Numbered from the stretch's first letter, positions 45,447 through 54,195 are shown. The stretch is 64,000 nt of DNA from Enterobacter mori (GCF_025244905.1 NZ_CP104285.1:2108001-2172000); one strand, 5' to 3'. Notes: a model not told the origin generated them from the letters alone. Translations and numbers: made by a program.

Positions 45447-45585
45447 CCTCATCCTAACCTTCTCCCCAAAGGGGAGAAGGGACTGCCCGGTGCGGTCTTT
45501 TCCTCCTCTCATCTATGGGCAGAAAGGACTGCTCGGTACTGTCTTTTTCCCCTCTCCCCTATGGGGAGAGGGTCAGGGTGAGGGT
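45447..45585. repeat. Composite repeat between paaK and paaX
   Basis: Inverted hairpin units bound the element: CTTCTCCCC/GGGGAGAAGG at the left and CCCTCTCCCC/GGGGAGAGGG followed by TCAGGGTGAGGG at the right. The right unit is a near-perfect copy of 33557. Two 46-bp imperfect direct copies (45481-45526 and 45527-45572, each beginning GACTGC(C/T)CGGT) form the interior and right end. It separates the paaABCDEFGHIJK transcript from paaXY and may act as a terminator. Confidence 0.75.
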
Positions 45586-45624
45586 CCTGTGCTATGATTC
45601 ATCCAGGCCAAAAAACACAACAGA

Positions 45625-46560
45625 ATGAATCACATGAATAAACTCGACGCCTTCATCCAGCACGCGGTCAGCTCCGTTCCCGTCAGCGGGACCTCGCTTA
45701 TCTCTTCGTTATACGGTGATGCGCTTTCCCATCGCGGCGGTGAGATTTGGCTCGGCAGCCTTGCCGCTCTGCTGGAAGGCCTGGGGTTTGGTGAACGGTT
45801 CGTGCGTACCGCGCTGTTTCGCCTCAATAAAGAGGGCTGGCTGGACGTTTCCCGCATCGGGCGTCGCAGCTTTTACCGCCTGAGCGATAAGGGGCTGCGT
45901 CTGACGCGTCGTGCGGAGAATAAGATCTACCGCGCGGAACTGCCCGCCTGGGACGGCAAATGGTTATTGCTGCTCTCAGAAGGGCTGGATAAAACCACCC
46001 TTGCCGACGTCAAAAAACAGCTGATCTGGCAGGGGTTTGGCACGCTGGCGCCAAGCCTGATGGCCTCGCCGTCGCAGCATCTGGCAGATGTGCAGTCCTT
46101 GCTTCACGATGCCGGTGTAGCAGAAAACGTGATTTTCTTTGAAGCCCACTCGCCGCTGGCGCTTTCGCGCGCGGCGCTGCGTTCGCGAGTGGAAGAGTGC
46201 TGGCAGCTGACCGAGCAAAACGCGATGTACGAGACGTTCATCGATTCATTCCGCCCGCTGCTGCCGCTGCTGAAAGAGGCCGCGCCGGAGGAGCTGACGC
46301 CGGAACGTTGCTTCCAGATCCAACTGCTGCTGATTCACTTTTATCGTCGCGTGGTGCTGAAAGATCCGCTGTTGCCGGAAGAGTTACTGCCCGCGCACTG
46401 GGCGGGACAAAGCGCCCGACAGCTTTGCATTAATATCTACCAGCGCGTGGCACCGGGGGCTCTGGCGTTTGTCAGCGAAAAAGGCGAAACCTCGGTTGGG
46501 GAACTGCCTGTGCCCGGCACGCTTTATTATCAACGTTTTGGTGGTCTGAATACTGCGTAA
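45625..46560 (+). CDS. paaX: PaaX, phenylacetyl-CoA-responsive repressor
   Basis: A 311-residue repressor very close to E. coli PaaX (PVSGTSLISSLYGDALSHRGGEIWLGSLAALLEGLGFGERFVRTALFRL, split by a winged helix at about 20-90). It represses paaZ and paaA and is released by phenylacetyl-CoA. Two ATG starts (45625, 45634) are possible; the second corresponds to the E. coli start, and neither has a good ribosome site. The C-terminus is a few residues shorter than in E. coli. Confidence 0.94.
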   Translation: MNHMNKLDAFIQHAVSSVPVSGTSLISSLYGDALSHRGGEIWLGSLAALLEGLGFGERFVRTALFRLNKEGWLDVSRIGRRSFYRLSDKGLRLTRRAENKIYRAELPAWDGKWLLLLSEGLDKTTLADVKKQLIWQGFGTLAPSLMASPSQHLADVQSLLHDAGVAENVIFFEAHSPLALSRAALRSRVEECWQLTEQNAMYETFIDSFRPLLPLLKEAAPEELTPERCFQIQLLLIHFYRRVVLKDPLLPEELLPAHWAGQSARQLCINIYQRVAPGALAFVSEKGETSVGELPVPGTLYYQRFGGLNTA

Positions 46561-46569
46561 GGAGAGGGT

Positions 46570-47166
46570 ATGCCTGTTTATCAAATTGATGGTCTGACGC
46601 CAGTGGTACCTGACGAGAGCTACGTTCACCCAACGGCAGTGCTGATTGGCGACGTGATTCTGGGCAAAGGCGTTTATGTCGGCCCAAACGCCAGCCTGCG
46701 CGGCGATTTTGGCCGCATCGTAGTGAAAGACGGGGCGAACATTCAGGATAACTGCGTGATGCACGGTTTCCCGGAGCAGGACACGGTGGTGGAAGAGGAC
46801 GGGCATATCGGCCACAGCGCTATTCTCCACGGCTGCATTATCCGCCGCAATGCGCTGGTGGGCATGAACGCGGTGGTGATGGACGGCGCGGTCATCGGTG
46901 AAAACAGCATCGTCGGTGCGGCGGCGTTCGTGAAGGCCAAAGCGGAGATGCCCGCCAACCATTTGATCATCGGCAGCCCGGCCAGGGCGATCCGTGAGCT
47001 GAGCGAGCAGGAGCTGGCCTGGAAGCAGCAGGGCACGCGGGAATATCAGGTACTGGTGGAGCGCTGCAAGCTGACGATGCATCAGGTAGAGCCACTGCGC
47101 GAGGTTGAGCCTGAACGCAAGAGGCTGACGTTTGACGAGAATTTACGGCCGAAGTCGGCGGTGTAG
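46570..47166 (+). CDS. paaY: PaaY, hexapeptide-repeat thioesterase
   Basis: A 198-residue gamma-carbonic-anhydrase-like left-handed beta-helix protein with repeated hexapeptides ([25 protein letters not shown]) and metal-binding histidines ([20 protein letters not shown]). In the paa system it hydrolyses CoA-ester by-products. It follows paaX after 9 bp, behind GGAGAGGGT, and is the last gene in E. coli-like order. Confidence 0.94.
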   Translation: MPVYQIDGLTPVVPDESYVHPTAVLIGDVILGKGVYVGPNASLRGDFGRIVVKDGANIQDNCVMHGFPEQDTVVEEDGHIGHSAILHGCIIRRNALVGMNAVVMDGAVIGENSIVGAAAFVKAKAEMPANHLIIGSPARAIRELSEQELAWKQQGTREYQVLVERCKLTMHQVEPLREVEPERKRLTFDENLRPKSAV

Positions 47167-47268
47167 GACGGGAAGTTCGCGCCACGGCACTAACGGGAAG
47201 ATGTTACCCCGCCCCGTCATGCTATAAATCCTCCGACACAGACTCATCACGATAAAGGACGCAGAGTT

Positions 47269-48012
47269 ATGCTGAGAGGAAAACGCGCTGTTATCACGGG
47301 TGGCGGCGGGGGATTTGGTCAGGCGCTGTGCGTCTGGCTGGCGCGAGAGGGCGTTGACGTGGATTTTAGCGCCCGTCGGATCGAGGATATAGAAAAAACC
47401 TGCGCCCTCATCGCGGCTGAAGGGGGTGTGGCAAGAGGGTATCTTTGCGATTTAGCCCTGTCGGAATCCATTTCTGAGTTTGTTTCGCAGGTTTTAGATT
47501 CAGACAGGCCAATCGATATTTTACTACTGAATGCTGCTCAGTGGCTGTCAGGGACTATAGACGAACAATCGAGCACAGAAATCGTCAATACCGTCAGTTC
47601 AGGCCTGACAGGTTCAATCCTGCTCACCCAGGCGCTGCTTTCAGGATTGCGATGTTCAGACGGCGCAGACATCATTGCGATTATATCCGCATGCGGTATT
47701 CCGAACTTTACAGATTCCATTGCCCATCCCGCTTTTTTTGCCAGCAAACATGGAATGAGCGGCTTTATCACCAAACTGTCAAAACAATTGTCCCGGGAAA
47801 ATATAAGGGTGACCGGCTTGTATCCACCCGATTTTGAACTTACCGGGTTAGACGCGCTTGTCGACGATCGCTCACGAATGGGGGAGCGCTTAATGAATGG
47901 ACGATCTGTCTGGGAAATGGTGCGTTTTGTGCTCACTCAGCCCCGTAGCTGCCACATTGGTACCGTCTACTTTCAGGGGCCCACTCGCGAAGATCTGGAA
48001 TGTCAGTTCTGA
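47269..48012 (+). CDS. SDR-family protein with Phe at the catalytic Tyr position
   Basis: A 247-residue short-chain dehydrogenase fold. The cofactor motif TGGGGGFG is at 10-17, followed by acidic/basic residues after strand 2 (FSARR) and LLLNAAQW in the place of NNAG. Ser140 is in the expected place, but YxxxK reads F156-F-A-S-K160, so the catalytic hydroxyl is missing. The substrate is unknown; it could be a non-enzymatic binder or use an unusual mechanism. The middle part is visibly more AT-rich than paaY. It begins the region not collinear with E. coli and lies 52 bp before the gpx gene. Confidence 0.8.
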   Translation: MLRGKRAVITGGGGGFGQALCVWLAREGVDVDFSARRIEDIEKTCALIAAEGGVARGYLCDLALSESISEFVSQVLDSDRPIDILLLNAAQWLSGTIDEQSSTEIVNTVSSGLTGSILLTQALLSGLRCSDGADIIAIISACGIPNFTDSIAHPAFFASKHGMSGFITKLSKQLSRENIRVTGLYPPDFELTGLDALVDDRSRMGERLMNGRSVWEMVRFVLTQPRSCHIGTVYFQGPTREDLECQF

Positions 48013-48064
48013 ACCTCGTATTTTTGTATCCACCTCTCGATTTAGCAGAACAGGGACCACAGAG

Positions 48065-48547
48065 ATGACGCGCTTTTACCAATTTACCGCTACCCGCCTT
48101 GATGGCCGACCGATCTCAATGGCCGACTATGCGGGTAAGGTGGTTCTGGTCGTTAATACCGCCAGCCAGTGCGGCTTCACGCCTCAGTACGCTGGGCTTG
48201 AAGCGCTATACAAGAAATACGCCGATCGAGGGTTAGTGGTGCTTGGCTTCCCCTGCAACCAGTTCGGTAAACAGGAACCCGGCGGCGCCGACGAAATCGC
48301 GAAAACCTGTTACATCAACTACGGCGTGAGTTTCCCGATGTTCGAGAAAGTCGAGGTTAACGGTAGCGCAGCGCACCCGCTGTTTCGTTATCTGAAAAAC
48401 GAATTGCCCGGCGTACTGGGCGGGCGGATCAAATGGAACTTTACTAAGTTCCTGATTGGCCGCGACGGTAAACCTCTCAAGCGTTTTGCTCCAATGACGA
48501 CGCCAGAAAAAATAGACCCTGCAGTTCATGCGGCACTGGAAATGTAA
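48065..48547 (+). CDS. Glutathione/thioredoxin peroxidase
   Basis: A 160-residue GPx-family thiol peroxidase with the active Cys in NTASQCGFTPQY (about Cys36), Gln in GFPCNQFGKQEPG and Trp-Asn in KWNFTKFLIGRDG. The second conserved cysteine of GFPCNQF suggests thioredoxin as reductant. It removes peroxides in the cytoplasm. The shared frame reaches back into the SDR gene, but ATG 48065 is the natural start (ACCACAGAG before it). It is shorter than E. coli BtuE and not its orthologue. Confidence 0.9.
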   Translation: MTRFYQFTATRLDGRPISMADYAGKVVLVVNTASQCGFTPQYAGLEALYKKYADRGLVVLGFPCNQFGKQEPGGADEIAKTCYINYGVSFPMFEKVEVNGSAAHPLFRYLKNELPGVLGGRIKWNFTKFLIGRDGKPLKRFAPMTTPEKIDPAVHAALEM

Positions 48548-48610
48548 GGTTTCTGATAGCCGAACCTTTCTCCTTTAGAGCCGGTCGAAATACTCACACC
48601 GGAGAGAAGA

Positions 48611-48679
48611 TAACGTCCGCTCTGTGTGCCTGACGGACTAAACGCTGTTTTTACCGCGTTGTGCCGGGAGCGGACGTTA
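48611..48679. repeat. 69-bp element with 12-bp perfect terminal inverted repeats
   Basis: TAACGTCCGCTC and GAGCGGACGTTA face each other over 45 bp that contain a nested AACGC/GCGTT pair. It lies between the gpx gene and the AT-rich orphan, convergent to both. It could be a strong hairpin terminator or a small non-autonomous mobile palindrome. Confidence 0.6.
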
Positions 48680-48699
48680 CGAGCTTATAAATTATAACG

Positions 48700-49227
48700 C
48701 TATTTTTTCGACAAGAAAAATGTTTCCTGGATTCGTTGGTTATTATCCTTCACTATTTTGTCTGATGCTTCTAATACGGACTTTAATAGTGAAGTCTCTT
48801 TACCAAGTTTTATGGACTGGGTATCTATTGTGAGATTGTACATCGGAATATTTTCAGCGCGATATACATTGTGGATCTTCAGTGTCAGTGTTGCAGGGAC
48901 TTTTAAAGAAAGTTTGTCGCTAGTTGTTTTTTTATCATCGGATTTGTCTTTATTATAATCATCAATAATTGATTGGATCTCTCTCTTAATGCCGTCTTGA
49001 TAAGAACCGACAGATAAATCGGTAAGCTTGAAGAGGGTTGAGTTATCACTGTCTGTTTTTAATTCAACATCAATAAATGCATTTTCACTATAAACTTTTC
49101 CTAATGATACATGACCGTTATCATTACTTAAAATGTTCTGTTTCTTAAACTCCAGATTTCCTGATAACATCGCAGATGATAACAACACTGACGCGCCAAT
49201 GATTACACTTGATATGATGATTTTCAT
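48700..49227 (-). CDS. Secreted orphan protein, AT-rich
   Basis: A 175-residue protein with an N-terminal signal or anchor (MKIIISSVIIGASVLLSSAML). The mature part is polar and lysine/aspartate-rich (SIIDDYNKDKSDDKKTTSDK) with alternating strand patterns. No cysteine, lipobox or known motif is recognised, and I cannot name a family. Base composition is much richer in A/T than the flanking genes, and it is bracketed by an inverted-repeat element and an AT-rich 380-bp gap. This suggests recent transfer together with the omptin next to it. Confidence 0.65.
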   Translation of the reverse strand: MKIIISSVIIGASVLLSSAMLSGNLEFKKQNILSNDNGHVSLGKVYSENAFIDVELKTDSDNSTLFKLTDLSVGSYQDGIKREIQSIIDDYNKDKSDDKKTTSDKLSLKVPATLTLKIHNVYRAENIPMYNLTIDTQSIKLGKETSLLKSVLEASDKIVKDNNQRIQETFFLSKK

Positions 49228-49608
49228 TTTTTTATCCTTGATAACTTAAATTCATTTTTTTGGGCGTGACGTTGTGCGTGAACCAGACTCACCAATAACT
49301 AACGCCATGTCCGTAATTGACTGTTTTTTGATCTAAAAATTTCGCTAAGAAAACCCTATCCCTCTTTTGACTCGTGGTATTTGAGAAAACATATCACTCC
49401 TTTGTTTGTTAGCATTTTGGAACCATATTACAATCTATTATTTTGAGTTAACACTGTTATTTTTTGTAACGCGTCAGCTAAAGGAAATGAAGATGCCAGT
49501 AGTGCGGTAAAGAGACAATTATTGTACTTCCAGAATCTGTCGCCAACACCTGGAGTTGGATGGCAGGCGTCCTGGGAGTGTCCCTGGCAAGGCATTCGCT
49601 CAACGCAA
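49228..49608. other. AT-rich intergenic gap
   Basis: About 380 bp without a credible gene. It should hold the promoter of the orphan at its left (runs such as TTTTTTTATCC near 49230). I see no RNA gene or repeat in it. Confidence 0.5.
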
Positions 49609-49633
49609 CGAAAAAGGCCCCATCAGGGGCCTG
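49609..49633 (-). terminator. Rho-independent terminator of the omptin gene
   Basis: On the minus strand GGCCCC-TGAT-GGGGCC is followed by TTTTT, 37 bp after the omptin stop codon. Confidence 0.9.
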
Positions 49634-49667
49634 GTCTGCTTTAACTATGGACTGCGTTTCGCCTGAA

Positions 49668-50606
49668 TCAGAAGCGGTATTGCAGACCCGCTGTAATCGT
49701 ATAGTTATGGTTAGAAATACCTGCCGCATCCCCACCAATAGAGCCGGAGTCACCAGTATTGGTATCAATAATCTGCGTACCGCCTTTACCTTCTTCATAA
49801 CTGCTATAGGTAAATTCAGCAAAAACTTTGGCGTGCGGAGTAACGTAATACCCGGCATCAACAGACGCACCATAATAGCGGGAGTCTGTTGTCTTCTCGC
49901 GGAAAGTCAGATCGCGCATGTAGTGTTCGTCGTTATCATGTGCACGCACCCAGTCACTGAATTTGAACAGGGCATTAAATTCAAAGTCATTAAAGCGGTA
50001 CTGCCCTGCAAGGCCGATGTAAGGCATAGAGAAACGCTGGCTATAACCAATACCGCGTTCGCCTGCCGGGAAGTTCCCCTGATAGGCGCCGTTATCATAA
50101 TTATAAGTACCCCCGGTCGCCGTCCAGCTGAAGCGTGTTTCCTGATAACCTGCGGTTACGCCCGCTTTATAATTATCGCCCTGGAAGATCCACCCTTTTA
50201 GGTTGAGATCGTATTCATTGGCGTAGTTAACGTTAGTGGCAGGATGGCTTGAATGGTCTGTCCAGGAGGATTGTTTGGCGTTCATCCAGTCATAGTCATC
50301 CATATGACCTGAGCCTGATGCCAGGGATGTCCAGCCTCGAGCGTTCAGTGTCAAGAAGGCGTATGCATCCCAGGAAATATCGCCTTTCAAAATAGCGACA
50401 TTTTTTATTTTCCAGTCCAGCTGGCTAACTTTTCTTCCTGTGACTTCGTCATAAACCATCTCGTGGGATTTTCCGCTCAGCATCCCGGCAGATGCTGAAA
50501 CCGTGAAGCTTTCCGGTGAGAAATCCGGTGTGGCTTGTAAGGAACCTGCATATACTGCCCCTGAAAACGCGGCCATCATCATTCCCGCAACAATATTTCT
50601 TGTCAT
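49668..50606 (-). CDS. pgtE: Omptin outer-membrane protease, PgtE-like
   Basis: A 312-residue beta-barrel aspartate-type protease. The signal peptide ends at VYA (20). The catalytic acids are Asp104/Asp106 in MDDYDW and the Asp226-Glu-His228 dyad region in DNDEHY. It is closer to Salmonella PgtE than to OmpT, sharing long blocks such as [12 protein letters not shown] and [17 protein letters not shown], and ends with the barrel signature QYRF. PgtE cleaves antimicrobial peptides, plasminogen and complement factors. It is transcribed alone with its own terminator. Confidence 0.93.
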   Translation of the reverse strand: MTRNIVAGMMMAAFSGAVYAGSLQATPDFSPESFTVSASAGMLSGKSHEMVYDEVTGRKVSQLDWKIKNVAILKGDISWDAYAFLTLNARGWTSLASGSGHMDDYDWMNAKQSSWTDHSSHPATNVNYANEYDLNLKGWIFQGDNYKAGVTAGYQETRFSWTATGGTYNYDNGAYQGNFPAGERGIGYSQRFSMPYIGLAGQYRFNDFEFNALFKFSDWVRAHDNDEHYMRDLTFREKTTDSRYYGASVDAGYYVTPHAKVFAEFTYSSYEEGKGGTQIIDTNTGDSGSIGGDAAGISNHNYTITAGLQYRF

Positions 50607-50851
50607 TTTTATTTCCCTAAAACAAATTAATCAATGAGTTGCAGGGGAATGTTAAAAGTCATACAAATAAGAATCAACTGCCAGTTTTGGTAATTTTTTA
50701 TAATTTGACGTAAGGAGCAATATTTAACTTTGGGCCGCCTGAAGGAGGCGACCGCTAATATTTACATGACTACTGGCTTGATGCTAAACAACGGTCGTTT
50801 GCGGATAAAACGTTGTTTTTCACTGTAACCGGCGCCACAAACACATTCCGT

Positions 50852-51289
50852 TTACCCGCGCAGCCACGGTGTGATCGTCAATCCGGTCAGCAGTCCCTCC
50901 GGACTGAGCAGGCGAGTAACGGTCTGGCCCCACGGTTCGGTGCGGTTGGCCACCAGCAGGCGATAGCCTTTTTCACTCAGAATGCGGGTTGCCGAGTCCA
51001 GATCCTGAACCTCGTACTCAACCCATCCCTGCGGTATCGGGTACTCGGTGGGCCACTGTTCTTCTCCAAAGCAGGACGCAGCCGCCTGTGCGAGCGGCCA
51101 GATGGCGAAATGCTTCACGCCTGCCAGCTGGCCCTCTTCAGTGAGCAGGTAATCGGTATTCCCCTCCACCGGCTTCAGCGGAAGGCCGAGTGTCTGGACA
51201 TAAAACGCGGTGCTGGTCTCCGTATCCCGCGAAATGGGCCCGAACCCGGCGACGAACAAGACATCAATTTCTGGTAACGTCTGCGACAT
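50852..51289 (-). CDS. VOC/glyoxalase-fold protein
   Basis: A 145-residue member of the vicinal-oxygen-chelate superfamily: beta-alpha-beta modules with RDTETSTAFYVQTLGLPL, YLLTEEGQLAGVKHFAIW, VEYEVQDLDSATRILSEKGY and a C-terminal RLLSPEGLLTGLTITPW. Such proteins act as resistance binders, dioxygenases or isomerases; the substrate is unknown. ATG 51289 follows AGGAGTGGAT and is preferred over the GTG two codons earlier. It lies downstream of, and in the same direction as, the MFS gene. Confidence 0.8.
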   Translation of the reverse strand: MSQTLPEIDVLFVAGFGPISRDTETSTAFYVQTLGLPLKPVEGNTDYLLTEEGQLAGVKHFAIWPLAQAAASCFGEEQWPTEYPIPQGWVEYEVQDLDSATRILSEKGYRLLVANRTEPWGQTVTRLLSPEGLLTGLTITPWLRG

Positions 51290-51371
51290 ATCCACTCCTG
51301 AATGAGGTGAGATTCACCCTGAATTTATCTTACGACCGACTGAAATACGACTCTCAATTCTGGTCTCGCAT

Positions 51372-52529
51372 TCACCGTGCCTGCACGTCCACGACGGGTT
51401 TAAAATTCAGCGCGATGACGATCAGCAGCACGACTCCCGCACTCATGATCAGCCATGCGCTGGTCAGCGAGACCGTACTGTCACGAACGATCCCCGCAAT
51501 CAACGGCATTAGCGCGGCAATCATATATCCACCTCCCTGCACTCTAGACAGTAACTTCCCGGCCTGCGCGGGCGTTCGCGCATGATCGAACGTGACGATG
51601 AGCGACAGTGGGAAGAGGGCGCCGATCCCGGTGCCAAGCAGCAGCGTGGATAATATAGGCGTCGTACCCGGCGAAAAGACCAGACACAGTAATCCCGCCA
51701 GCAGCAGCAACAATACGGCGATCAGCGGCACGCGTCGGTCGGGGAATTTGCCGATCAGTGCGGAGACAACAAACCCAGCGACAACCTCGGTTAACGTCAG
51801 CCAGGCCAGCATGTAGCCACTGCTCCGGGCGCTCCATCCCGCCTGAATATAGAGCGGCGGCAGCCAGGCCAATACCAGCGTATAGGCTCCTGTACCCACG
51901 CCGAAAAAGAGCAACAGTAGTGCTGTACGAGAGGGCGAGAGCGTAACGGTTTCGTGTGCTGTTTTTTCCCCTTGAGGATGCTTAACCAGGGTTAACCACA
52001 GCATCAGCGCCAGCAGCGCTAACAGCCCGGCCATTGCCAGCGCGGGCTTCAGCGTGAGCCATGAAAACAACGGCTCGGCGCTGGCGGCGGCGACTGCCGC
52101 ACCGGCCATAATGCCCGTGCTGAATAGCGACATTACCGTGCTGGCCGTTTGCGTAAATTCCTTTTTTATCAGGGCAGGCATTAACGCCTGGATCATGCCT
52201 ATGCTGGCCCCTCCCAGTAATGCGGTACCCATAAGGCTCTCTGATGAGGCGCTAAAACCGCGTAATAAACAGGCCACGAGCAGGATGAAGAGCCCGACCA
52301 TAATTCCCCGTACGGCGCCGACTCTGGCTAAAAGCCAGGGCCCACATAAGGCGGTCAACCCCATCATCGCGACCGGCAGGGTGGTCAGCAAGCTGAATTG
52401 CGTAGCAGTTAGCCCTGCTTCGCGCTGCAGCACGGTAAATAGCGGCCCGACGGAAGCCAGAATTGGCCGCAGGTTAAGCCCGACGATAAAAGCGATAACG
52501 GCGAAGAGTAAAGGCGACGTGCGTTTCAA
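51372..52529 (-). CDS. MFS transporter, CynX/NimT family
   Basis: About 385 residues with twelve hydrophobic segments; FIVGLNLRPILASVGPLFTVLQREAGLTATQ is the N-terminal signature of the cyanate/2-nitroimidazole exporter family. The frame is open 104 codons further upstream, but that part is not membrane-like and crosses the marR gene. The likely start is TTG 52529 behind AAGGAT. It is divergent from a MarR gene, with a perfect palindrome between, so it is probably an efflux pump induced by a small toxic compound. Confidence 0.85.
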   Translation of the reverse strand: MKRTSPLLFAVIAFIVGLNLRPILASVGPLFTVLQREAGLTATQFSLLTTLPVAMMGLTALCGPWLLARVGAVRGIMVGLFILLVACLLRGFSASSESLMGTALLGGASIGMIQALMPALIKKEFTQTASTVMSLFSTGIMAGAAVAAASAEPLFSWLTLKPALAMAGLLALLALMLWLTLVKHPQGEKTAHETVTLSPSRTALLLLFFGVGTGAYTLVLAWLPPLYIQAGWSARSSGYMLAWLTLTEVVAGFVVSALIGKFPDRRVPLIAVLLLLLAGLLCLVFSPGTTPILSTLLLGTGIGALFPLSLIVTFDHARTPAQAGKLLSRVQGGGYMIAALMPLIAGIVRDSTVSLTSAWLIMSAGVVLLIVIALNFKPVVDVQAR

Positions 52530-52578
52530 CAGGGGATCCTTTTCAGTTGTGAATGGCCCGGGCAAATTGCGACGAGCA

Positions 52579-52600
52579 TTTATCTTAACGTTAAGATAAA
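52579..52600. promoter_or_regulatory. 22-bp perfect palindrome between MFS and marR genes
   Basis: TTTATCTTAAC/GTTAAGATAAA is a perfect dyad in the 133-bp divergent spacer, of the length and AT-rich type bound by MarR dimers. It is placed to repress both directions. Confidence 0.75.
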
Positions 52601-52662
52601 ATATGTTTTTGCGTAAGATGTACCGCACAACAGGATAAATACCCACGTCACCAGGAGTGAAA

Positions 52663-53202
52663 ATGAAAGACCATGTAGACTTCGTTGTCGACCAGTGGAG
52701 CAGCGCCATGCCGGAGCTGGACGCCTCGTCGATGAAAATTTTTGGCCGCATGCTCCGGCTGATGAAGCATCTGGGAAAGGAATGGGGGGAGGCCATGGCG
52801 CAGTTTGGCTTTCGCGAGGGCGAATTCGACGTGCTCGCCACGCTGCGTCGCGCCGGAGAGCCTTATTGCCTTTCGCCTACGGAGCTGTACAAATCGTTGC
52901 TGATCACATCGGGTGCGATGACGAACCGGGTCAACCATCTGGAAAGGCAGGGGCTTATTCAGCGCGTTGCCGATCGCGCTGACAAGCGCAGCACGCTCGT
53001 CAGCCTGACACCCCACGGGAAGGATCTTATCGAAAGGGCGCTGATTGTTCATACGCAAACGCAAAATGCACTCCTGAAAAACCTGTCGGACGCTCAACGT
53101 GCGCAGCTTGAATCCCTGCTCAGGGAGTTACTGCTGGCGTTTCCGCCTGAGGAACGGGGTGACAAGCCACTGAGTGACGATAATAAAAATCTGCATGATT
53201 AA
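52663..53202 (+). CDS. MarR-family regulator
   Basis: A 179-residue winged-helix protein. The DNA-binding part covers about 50-125 (REGEFDVLATLRRAGEPYCLSPTELYKSLLITSGAMTNRVNHLERQGLIQRVADRADKRST, in pieces), and long helices at both ends form the dimer. The wing motif D-x-R-D/A-K-R matches. ATG 52663 follows CAGGAGTGAAA. It probably represses the divergent MFS exporter gene and itself through the palindrome at 52579. A LysR gene follows after 20 bp. Confidence 0.88.
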   Translation: MKDHVDFVVDQWSSAMPELDASSMKIFGRMLRLMKHLGKEWGEAMAQFGFREGEFDVLATLRRAGEPYCLSPTELYKSLLITSGAMTNRVNHLERQGLIQRVADRADKRSTLVSLTPHGKDLIERALIVHTQTQNALLKNLSDAQRAQLESLLRELLLAFPPEERGDKPLSDDNKNLHD

Positions 53203-53222
53203 ACCTCACAAAAAGGGAATGT

Positions 53223-54149
53223 ATGTCTTTACCGCCACTGTACGCCCTGCGCGCGTTTGAAGTTGCCGCGCGGCTTAACTCCTTCAGCAAAGCAGCTGAA
53301 ATACTGAATATCACACCGGGCGCGGTCAGCAGGCATGTCCGGACGCTTGAAGAGTGGTTTGACTGTGCGCTGTTTAAACGTCAAGGTCCGCGAGTAGAGG
53401 TCAGTGACGCCGGGCGTATTCTGGCCGGACAGCTGAGCGAAAGTTTTTCGAATATTGAGTGGGCCTGTCGCGCGTTCAGAAGTGAAAACCACCTTCTGCG
53501 CCTTAAAGCGCCCAGCACCCTGACGATGCGATGGCTTCTGAATGTGCTCAAATCCTTTCGTGAGAACCATGCAAAACCTAAAATAGAAATTGCCAGCGTC
53601 TGGATGGACTTCGACACCGTTGACTTCAGCCGGGAGCCATTTGATTGCGCGATCCTCCTCGGGAATGGCTATTTCGGCGAGTCAACGGAGAGCAGCTTGC
53701 TTTTCAGCGAATGGCTTATTCCGGTTTGTACTCCGTCTTTGCTCGAATCTGCCCGGCATCAGCTCGCGAAGTGCGATCTTATCCATCCTTCACCGGACAG
53801 GCGGGACTGGAAGCGCTGGCTGAAAAGAACGGGGTTATTCCCCGGACTAGACATGGGCGGCGGGATTGTGTTCGACACCCTGGAGCAGGGAAGTCTCGCC
53901 GCCATGAACGGTCACGGCGTGGCGATAGCTGACTTAAGACTCACGCTGGAAGCCCTGAAAAGCGGGCTGCTCGCATTGCCCTTCAGGGAGGCCATCGCGA
54001 CAGGGGACGGGTACTACCTGGTCTGGCCGAAAAATTCGCTCAGAAGACAGAGCATTGAACGTCTGCTGGCGTGGTTTAACCTGAATTTGCCGGTTGTTCC
54101 TTCTCTGGATATCGTCCGTCTTGAGCATAATGAAAAACAGCTTTTTTAA
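53223..54149 (+). CDS. LysR-family regulator, GcvA-like
   Basis: A 308-residue LysR protein. The N-terminal helix-turn-helix reads ALRAFEVAARLNSFSKAAEILNITPGAVSRHVRTLEEWF (about 8-46, in pieces), and the periplasmic-binding-like effector domain follows. The opening PPLYALRAFEVAARL is typical of the GcvA subgroup. The target is unknown; it is co-directional with marR, 20 bp apart, so the two may be co-transcribed. Dual MarR/LysR control of one exporter is possible but not shown. Confidence 0.87.
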   Translation: MSLPPLYALRAFEVAARLNSFSKAAEILNITPGAVSRHVRTLEEWFDCALFKRQGPRVEVSDAGRILAGQLSESFSNIEWACRAFRSENHLLRLKAPSTLTMRWLLNVLKSFRENHAKPKIEIASVWMDFDTVDFSREPFDCAILLGNGYFGESTESSLLFSEWLIPVCTPSLLESARHQLAKCDLIHPSPDRRDWKRWLKRTGLFPGLDMGGGIVFDTLEQGSLAAMNGHGVAIADLRLTLEALKSGLLALPFREAIATGDGYYLVWPKNSLRRQSIERLLAWFNLNLPVVPSLDIVRLEHNEKQLF

Positions 54150-54190
54150 ATTAAGCAGGATATTCCTTACGGGATATCCTGCTTAATTAA
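54148..54190. terminator. Bidirectional terminator
   Basis: ATTAAGCAGGATAT pairs with ATATCCTGCTTAAT (14 bp) around a short loop between convergent stop codons, flanked by T- and A-rich tracts on both sides. Confidence 0.85.
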
Positions 54191-54195
54191 TAAGT

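Noticed and set aside
45481-45572. 46-bp tandem copies as a CRISPR-like array
   Set aside because: Only two imperfect copies, no spacers, no cas genes; it is part of a dispersed hairpin repeat.
50607-50760. PhoP box upstream of the omptin gene
   Set aside because: No GTTTA direct repeat at the right spacing was found.
52530-52841. 104-codon N-terminal extension of the MFS transporter
   Set aside because: The extension is not hydrophobic, runs antisense through marR and crosses the palindromic operator; a TTG start at 52529 is more likely.
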